9,790 bases of DNA from Syntrophomonadaceae bacterium (GTDB taxonomy: Bacteria > Bacillota_B > Syntrophomonadia > Syntrophomonadales > Syntrophomonadaceae): assembly GCA_030627145.1 (NCBI GenBank), contig DAOUSQ010000027.1, forward strand, positions 1 to 9,790, in the 5' to 3' direction. Position 1 is the first letter of the stretch, and every line of letters begins with the position of its first letter. Below the pieces are notes generated by a model. It had not been told where the DNA came from. It made no database searches and was given only the letters and a program-made list of their open reading frames with translations. A program made the translations under genes and the position numbers. This document shows positions 6,948 to 9,790 of this stretch, one piece after another.

Positions 6948-7026
6948 GTAGCGGATGCCTTAGCTTCCGCGTCAAATGCCGAAGAATTAGTATCCTGATT
7001 TCAAAGGAGACTTAAGTCTCCCCTAC
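6948..7026. repeat. REP/MITE-like element with a hairpin at each end
   Basis: The ends are near-inverted: GTAGCGGA at 6948-6955 and TCCCCTAC at 7019-7026 (reverse complement GTAGGGGA, seven of eight). Each end forms its own hairpin. GCGGATGC (6951-6958) pairs with GCTTCCGC (6963-6970) around CTTA with one mismatch, and GGAGACTTAAGTCTCC (7006-7021) is a perfect 16-bp palindrome. Between them lie 35 nt without an ORF. Paired hairpins behind a shared GTAG[C/G]GGA edge suggest a small non-autonomous repeat. Copies elsewhere in the genome would be needed to prove it. Confidence 0.5.
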
Positions 7027-7155
7027 GAGAGATAATAACGGATTTTTCGCAGTGGAATCAAATAATACATTATATTTTTCTTTTAGAAAATATGTTGCTT
7101 AAAATACTAATTTCTTTGAGTTTAGTTTTGTTAAGTCGAAGTGAGGTGTCAGGTA

Positions 7156-7875
7156 GTGGAAAATATTTTAATGGATATTTTTTTTCCACAAAACACTTGC
7201 TGCATTTGCAGAAAACCGGGGAGGTTTGGGACCAGGCATCCTTGGTGTGATAGCTGTGATGAGGTTATGAAGATAATGCAGCAGGAACTGCCTATTTGTG
7301 ATAAGTGCGGAAAGTACCTGGAAAAAGATGAACACCTGTGTGTCGAATGCCGGAACAATCCTCCGGAGTTTAATATTGCCAGGGCAGTAGGTCCATATAA
7401 AGAGTCTTACAGGATAGCTGTTAAAGTTTTTAAATTTTTGGGAAGAAAAAATCTGGCTATCAAAATGGGTTGTCTAATGGCCCAGGTGGTAAAAAATGAA
7501 CCGTGTTTCTGGCCGATTGACCTTATAGTACCTGTACCTTCTACAAAAGTTCAGTTGAAACAAAGAGGATTTAATCAAACGGAACTTTTAGCAAAACAAA
7601 TAAGCAAACACCTTAAGATAAAGGTAGAGTTCGATGTATTATACAGGGTCAAAGAAACTCCTGCTCAAAGAGAATTGAGCAAAGAAGAAAGGGAGAAAAA
7701 CCTCCTGTGTGCATTTAGAGTCAAAGATAGGAGAAAAATCCATAAAAAGAATATACTGCTGGTTGACGATGTCTATACTACGGGTTCTACATGCCGGGAA
7801 TGTACGCGTACCTTAATAGGAGGCGGTGCAGCAAGTATTTCGATAATAACATGGGCTACCGGAATAGGTTTTTGA
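7156..7875 (+). CDS. comF: ComF family protein (phosphoribosyltransferase-like)
   Basis: A 239-aa ComFC/GntX-type protein. In naturally competent bacteria ComFC works with the ComFA helicase in uptake of single-stranded transforming DNA, though the family is also widespread in organisms not known to be competent. The N-terminal part is a zinc-finger region with Cys15, 16, 18, 31, 34, 48, 51, 62 and 65. The phosphoribosyltransferase-like domain follows, with VPVPST (125-130), KQRGFNQTELLAKQIS (135-150), the conserved TPAQRELSKEEREKNL (168-183), and the PRPP-binding loop LLVDDVYTTGSTC (201-213). The typical start is near a hydrophobic FFPQNTCC, which the GTG at 7156 provides, with GAGGTG (7143-7148) 7 nt upstream. 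The earlier in-frame GTG at 7141 has no ribosome binding site. No comFA is visible, so DNA uptake cannot be claimed. No clear terminator follows. Confidence 0.9.
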   Translation: MENILMDIFFPQNTCCICRKPGRFGTRHPWCDSCDEVMKIMQQELPICDKCGKYLEKDEHLCVECRNNPPEFNIARAVGPYKESYRIAVKVFKFLGRKNLAIKMGCLMAQVVKNEPCFWPIDLIVPVPSTKVQLKQRGFNQTELLAKQISKHLKIKVEFDVLYRVKETPAQRELSKEEREKNLLCAFRVKDRRKIHKKNILLVDDVYTTGSTCRECTRTLIGGGAASISIITWATGIGF

Positions 7876-8052
7876 CCGCTTTAAGCTGACTAATAAAGAT
7901 TTCTCAAATAATATCCGCTTATCTATTGTCATGGCTCATTGGAAAAGCAAGGGTCTTGTATATTAATTGTTATGATCTTTTAACTACCAGAAAAAGACAT
8001 TCATCATCAGAAAGTTAATAAATAACCGAAAGGAAAATATTTGCATACTGCC

Positions 8053-8081
8053 TTGCTATTTTAATTTATAGAGTATATAAT
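8053..8081 (+). promoter_or_regulatory. Strong sigma-A promoter for the zinc-ribbon gene
   Basis: TTGCTA (8053-8058) and a perfect TATAAT (8076-8081) are separated by exactly 17 nt. Transcription would begin near 8088, giving a leader of about 73 nt. This is the best promoter in the window and shows that the zinc-ribbon gene is transcribed independently of comF. Confidence 0.75.
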
Positions 8082-8098
8082 CACATATAGGGGTCGGT

Positions 8099-8128
8099 GG
8101 AGCGCTTGAGAGTATAAAGAGCACTTCC
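8099..8128 (+). promoter_or_regulatory. Hairpin in the 5' leader of the zinc-ribbon gene
   Basis: GGAGCGCT (8099-8106) can pair with AGCACTTCC (8120-8128) with one bulged U and one C-A mismatch, around a 13-nt loop. It sits within the predicted leader, 16 nt before the AGTGAGGGA ribosome binding site (8144-8152). I recognise no known riboswitch class; it may only stabilise the transcript. Confidence 0.35.
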
Positions 8129-8160
8129 GGCAAAAATCAAAAAAGTGAGGGATTTTTTTT

Positions 8161-8451
8161 ATGTTTGAAGACAAAACCTTAGTGTGTCAGGATTGCGGAA
8201 AGGAGTTCATTTTTACTACGGGGGAACAAGAATTTTATGCCGAAAAGGGATTTGAAAATGAACCCAAACGTTGCAAGGATTGCAGAATTGATCGCCGCAA
8301 CAACCGCAATGGCAACAGAGCTCCGCGCGAAATGTATACGGCAATATGTGCTGAATGTGGAGCCGAAACTCAAGTTCCTTTTAAACCTGTAGAAGGTAGA
8401 CCTGTTTACTGTATGACTTGTTTCCAAAAGCAAAAGGAGAATGCATATTAA
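8161..8451 (+). CDS. Double zinc-ribbon protein (eight cysteines)
   Basis: A 96-aa protein made of two treble-clef or zinc-ribbon modules. The first has Cys9/Cys12 and Cys38/Cys41 around FIFTTGEQEFYAEKGFENEP (16-35), the signature of the probable zinc-binding domain zf-trcl. The second has Cys63/Cys66 and Cys84/Cys87 around TQVPFKPVEGRPVY (70-83). A basic asparagine/arginine linker (RIDRRNNRNGNRAPR, 42-56) joins them and might contact nucleic acid. Such proteins are common and uncharacterised in Bacillota; the true role is unknown. The ATG at 8161 is preceded by AGTGAGGGA with a T-rich spacer. The gene has its own strong promoter and terminator, so it is a single-gene unit, probably well expressed, beside the ribosome-hibernation gene hpf. 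Confidence 0.88.
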   Translation: MFEDKTLVCQDCGKEFIFTTGEQEFYAEKGFENEPKRCKDCRIDRRNNRNGNRAPREMYTAICAECGAETQVPFKPVEGRPVYCMTCFQKQKENAY

Positions 8452-8475
8452 AGAAACAGTTAATAAAGGAATATT

Positions 8476-8506
8476 ACCGGGCTTTTAAAGCCCGGTTTAG
8501 TTTTTT
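8476..8506 (+). terminator. Rho-independent terminator after the zinc-ribbon gene
   Basis: ACCGGGC (8476-8482) pairs perfectly with GCCCGGT (8490-8496) around TTTTAAA, followed by TTAG and six T (8501-8506). It lies 24 nt after the stop codon. Confidence 0.9.
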
Positions 8507-8627
8507 CTGATGTTTTTAGAAATTTTTCAAGTGGGGCTGAGATATACTATAAGGGGAATTATTTGATGTAGAGAATTTTACGTACCTGTTGTAAAATAAA
8601 CATATAACAGCCGAAAGGAGTGGTCTT

Positions 8628-9182
8628 ATGAAGTTTGATATTAGAGGAAAAAATATTGACCTTACTGATGCCTTAAAAGACTATACCACCAAGAGGCTTT
8701 CCAAGTTGGGAAAATACATCGATCCTGTTAAAGAAGTTCAGGTTGCCCTGTCTATTGAAGGTGAGCGCCATAAGGCGCAGCATAAAGTTGAAGTTACCAT
8801 ACCCCTGAATGGAGTTATCCTTCGAGGTGAGGAAGCAACTGATGATATGTATAGTTCAATTGATATGGTAGAAGAAAAACTGGAAAAACAAATAGATAAG
8901 TATAAGACTAAATTGTATAGAAATAACCGGGGTACAGGATTTAAGAAGGCCCTGACTGAAGAAATAGAGAAGAAATTAGATCAGAGCGATATTAAAGATT
9001 TTAATATAGTTCGAACCAAAAAATTTGCCTTAAAACCAATGGATGAGGAAGAAGCCATAATGCAGATGAATCTTTTGGGACATAATTTCTTTATGTTTTT
9101 TAATGTTCGAAGCGATGAGGTAAATGTTGTTTATAAAAGAAATGATGGTAATTATGGTTTAATTGAACCCGATTTTGATTAG
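8628..9182 (+). CDS. hpf: Long-form ribosome hibernation promoting factor
   Basis: A 184-aa protein that binds the 30S decoding centre and drives formation of inactive 100S ribosome dimers in stationary phase or stress. The N-terminal S30AE domain covers about 2-97 (KFDIRGKNIDLTDALKDYTT at the start). A charged linker follows (98-123), then the C-terminal dimerisation domain with the hallmark IVRTKKFALKPMDEEEAIMQ (127-146), LLGHNFFMFFN (149-159) and VVYKRNDGNYGLIEPD (167-182). The length is typical of the long type found in most Bacillota. The ATG at 8628 is 7 nt after AAAGGAG (8614-8620). A promoter should lie in 8507-8610, since a terminator precedes it; several partial boxes exist (TATACT at 8543, TAAAAT at 8592) but none has a convincing -35. 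Its position immediately before secA matches B. subtilis. Confidence 0.96.
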   Translation: MKFDIRGKNIDLTDALKDYTTKRLSKLGKYIDPVKEVQVALSIEGERHKAQHKVEVTIPLNGVILRGEEATDDMYSSIDMVEEKLEKQIDKYKTKLYRNNRGTGFKKALTEEIEKKLDQSDIKDFNIVRTKKFALKPMDEEEAIMQMNLLGHNFFMFFNVRSDEVNVVYKRNDGNYGLIEPDFD

Positions 9183-9230
9183 TTGAAGTTGACCTGTAAA
9201 AAGTGATAGTATTATAAGTAGTGTTAGTAT

Positions 9231-9255
9231 GAGGAACCGAGAGGGTTCCTCTTTT
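9231..9255 (+). terminator. Probable terminator between hpf and secA
   Basis: GAGGAACC (9231-9238) and GGTTCCTC (9244-9251) form a perfect 8-bp stem with a GAGAG loop, followed by TTTTCTT. The T-tract is short and interrupted, so it may be leaky and allow hpf-secA readthrough. Confidence 0.65.
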
Positions 9256-9268
9256 CTTGAAAAGAGGG
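9251..9268 (+). promoter_or_regulatory. secA ribosome binding site next to a small hairpin
   Basis: GAGGG (9264-9268) lies 7 nt before the secA ATG. Its first G is the last base of a perfect 6-bp hairpin CTTTTC-TT-GAAAAG (9251-9264), and that hairpin's first base is the last base of the preceding terminator stem. The two structures could stack or compete, and might modulate access to the start of secA. Confidence 0.45.
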
Positions 9269-9275
9269 CAAAAAC

Positions 9276-9790
9276 ATGATTAAGTCTTTTTTAAAAAAGT
9301 TACTCGATGATAATGAAAAAGAAATAAAAAAACTTATGCGTACAGTGGAGATTATCAATGGCCTGGAACCAGAATTCAAAGCTATGTCAGACGAGGAATT
9401 TCCACAAAAAACAGAGGAATTAAAGGAACGGTTAAAAAACAACGAAAAATTAGAGGAGATATTACCAGAAGCATTTGCTCTAATAAGAGAGGCATCTTTT
9501 AGAACCCTGGGTATGAGGCACTTTGATGTGCAGTTGGTAGGGGGGATGGTCCTTCACCAGGGCAGGATTGCTGAAATGAAAACGGGTGAAGGGAAAACAC
9601 TGGTTGCGACCCTGCCAGTTTTTTTGAATGCCCTGGAAGGCAAGGGAGTTCATATTGTTACTGTCAACGATTATTTGGCAACAAGGGATGCCAACTGGAT
9701 GAGACCGGTTTATGAGTTCTGTGGTCTTTCAGTGGGGCTTATTGTGCATGGTCTTAGCTATGATGAACGGAAAGAGGCCTATGCCTGTGA
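9276..9790 (+). CDS. secA: Preprotein translocase ATPase SecA (5' part, cut by the window end)
   Basis: The motor ATPase that drives preproteins through the SecYEG channel. Only the first 171 codons are visible; the frame stays open to base 9790 and the gene continues past the edge. The N-terminal helix [20 protein letters not shown] and the [13 protein letters not shown] stretch (42-54) are typical. The Q-motif region [18 protein letters not shown] has Gln86/87-type contacts, Walker A is MKTGEGKT (101-108), and [18 protein letters not shown] (125-142) and [10 protein letters not shown] (162-171) match the first nucleotide-binding domain. The ATG at 9276 has GAGGG 7 nt upstream. A terminator-like hairpin separates it from hpf. 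Residue-by-residue similarity to B. subtilis SecA is high, and no frameshift is visible in the portion present. Confidence 0.96.
   Translation, partial: MIKSFLKKLLDDNEKEIKKLMRTVEIINGLEPEFKAMSDEEFPQKTEELKERLKNNEKLEEILPEAFALIREASFRTLGMRHFDVQLVGGMVLHQGRIAEMKTGEGKTLVATLPVFLNALEGKGVHIVTVNDYLATRDANWMRPVYEFCGLSVGLIVHGLSYDERKEAYAC

Larger units (their letters stand above)
6518..7155. other. 638-nt gene-free, repeat-bearing gap
   Basis: No credible ORF was found on either strand. From left to right it holds the terminator at 6545-6564, an AT-rich stretch without recognisable motifs (about 6570-6730), a 13-bp tandem repeat (6731-6769), TCCGTAT/ATACGGA arms about 40 nt apart (6815-6821, 6862-6868), and a 79-bp element bounded by two hairpins (6948-7026). 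The last 115 nt before comF show no clear promoter. The gap lies where B. subtilis has comFA, so decay of a lost gene is possible, but I see no readable remnant. Confidence 0.6.

Noticed and set aside
7141..7155. GTG at 7141 as start of comF
   Set aside because: No Shine-Dalgarno site precedes it, while GAGGTG is well placed for the GTG at 7156.
7876..8052. A terminator or small gene between comF and the zinc-ribbon promoter
   Set aside because: No stable stem with a T-tract and no ORF with a ribosome binding site could be found.
8563..8597. TTGATG ... TAAAAT as an hpf promoter
   Set aside because: The spacer is 23 nt, too long for a standard sigma-A promoter; no better pair was found, so none is annotated.

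Overview
The window reads as chromosomal DNA of a low-GC, AT-rich member of the Bacillota. Shine-Dalgarno sites are strong, TTG and GTG starts are used, hairpin-plus-U-tract terminators follow several genes, and all ten genes lie on the + strand. The gene set (MnaA-type epimerase, DUF421 protein, phosphohexomutase, DegS/DegU, ComF, long HPF, SecA) would suit an anaerobic Clostridia or Halanaerobiales-type genome. I infer this from gene content and composition; the sequence alone does not fix the species.

Left part (1-2206): a perfect 19-bp inverted repeat at the edge, a small FMN-barrel (pyridoxamine oxidase-like) protein starting at TTG, then a UDP-GlcNAc 2-epimerase. A 408-nt non-coding stretch follows, holding an imperfect long inverted repeat and possible promoters. 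Middle (2207-6517): a DUF421/YetF-type membrane protein and a phosphoglucomutase/phosphomannomutase form a probable two-gene operon closed by a clear terminator. The DegS-like cytoplasmic histidine kinase and DegU-like regulator come next, overlapping by 32 nt. Behind them is an unrecognised 102-aa membrane-anchored protein and another terminator.

Right part (6518-9790): a 638-nt gene-free stretch with a 13-bp tandem repeat and a small REP/MITE-like element, then comF. Next is an eight-cysteine zinc-ribbon protein with its own promoter, structured leader and terminator, then the long form of hibernation promoting factor, and finally the 5' end of secA, cut by the window edge.

The order degS-degU ... 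comF ... hpf-secA matches the order of these genes in Bacillus subtilis, where comFA/comFB and a large flagellar block lie between degU and hpf. Here that block is absent and the space holds a small orphan gene, a repeat-rich gap and the zinc-ribbon gene. I see no CRISPR array, tRNA, rRNA, transposase, toxin-antitoxin pair or defence system, and no convincing new multi-gene system. The most interesting items are the orphan protein downstream of degU, the cysteine-bearing sensor region of the DegS homologue, and the repeats and leaders in the gaps.
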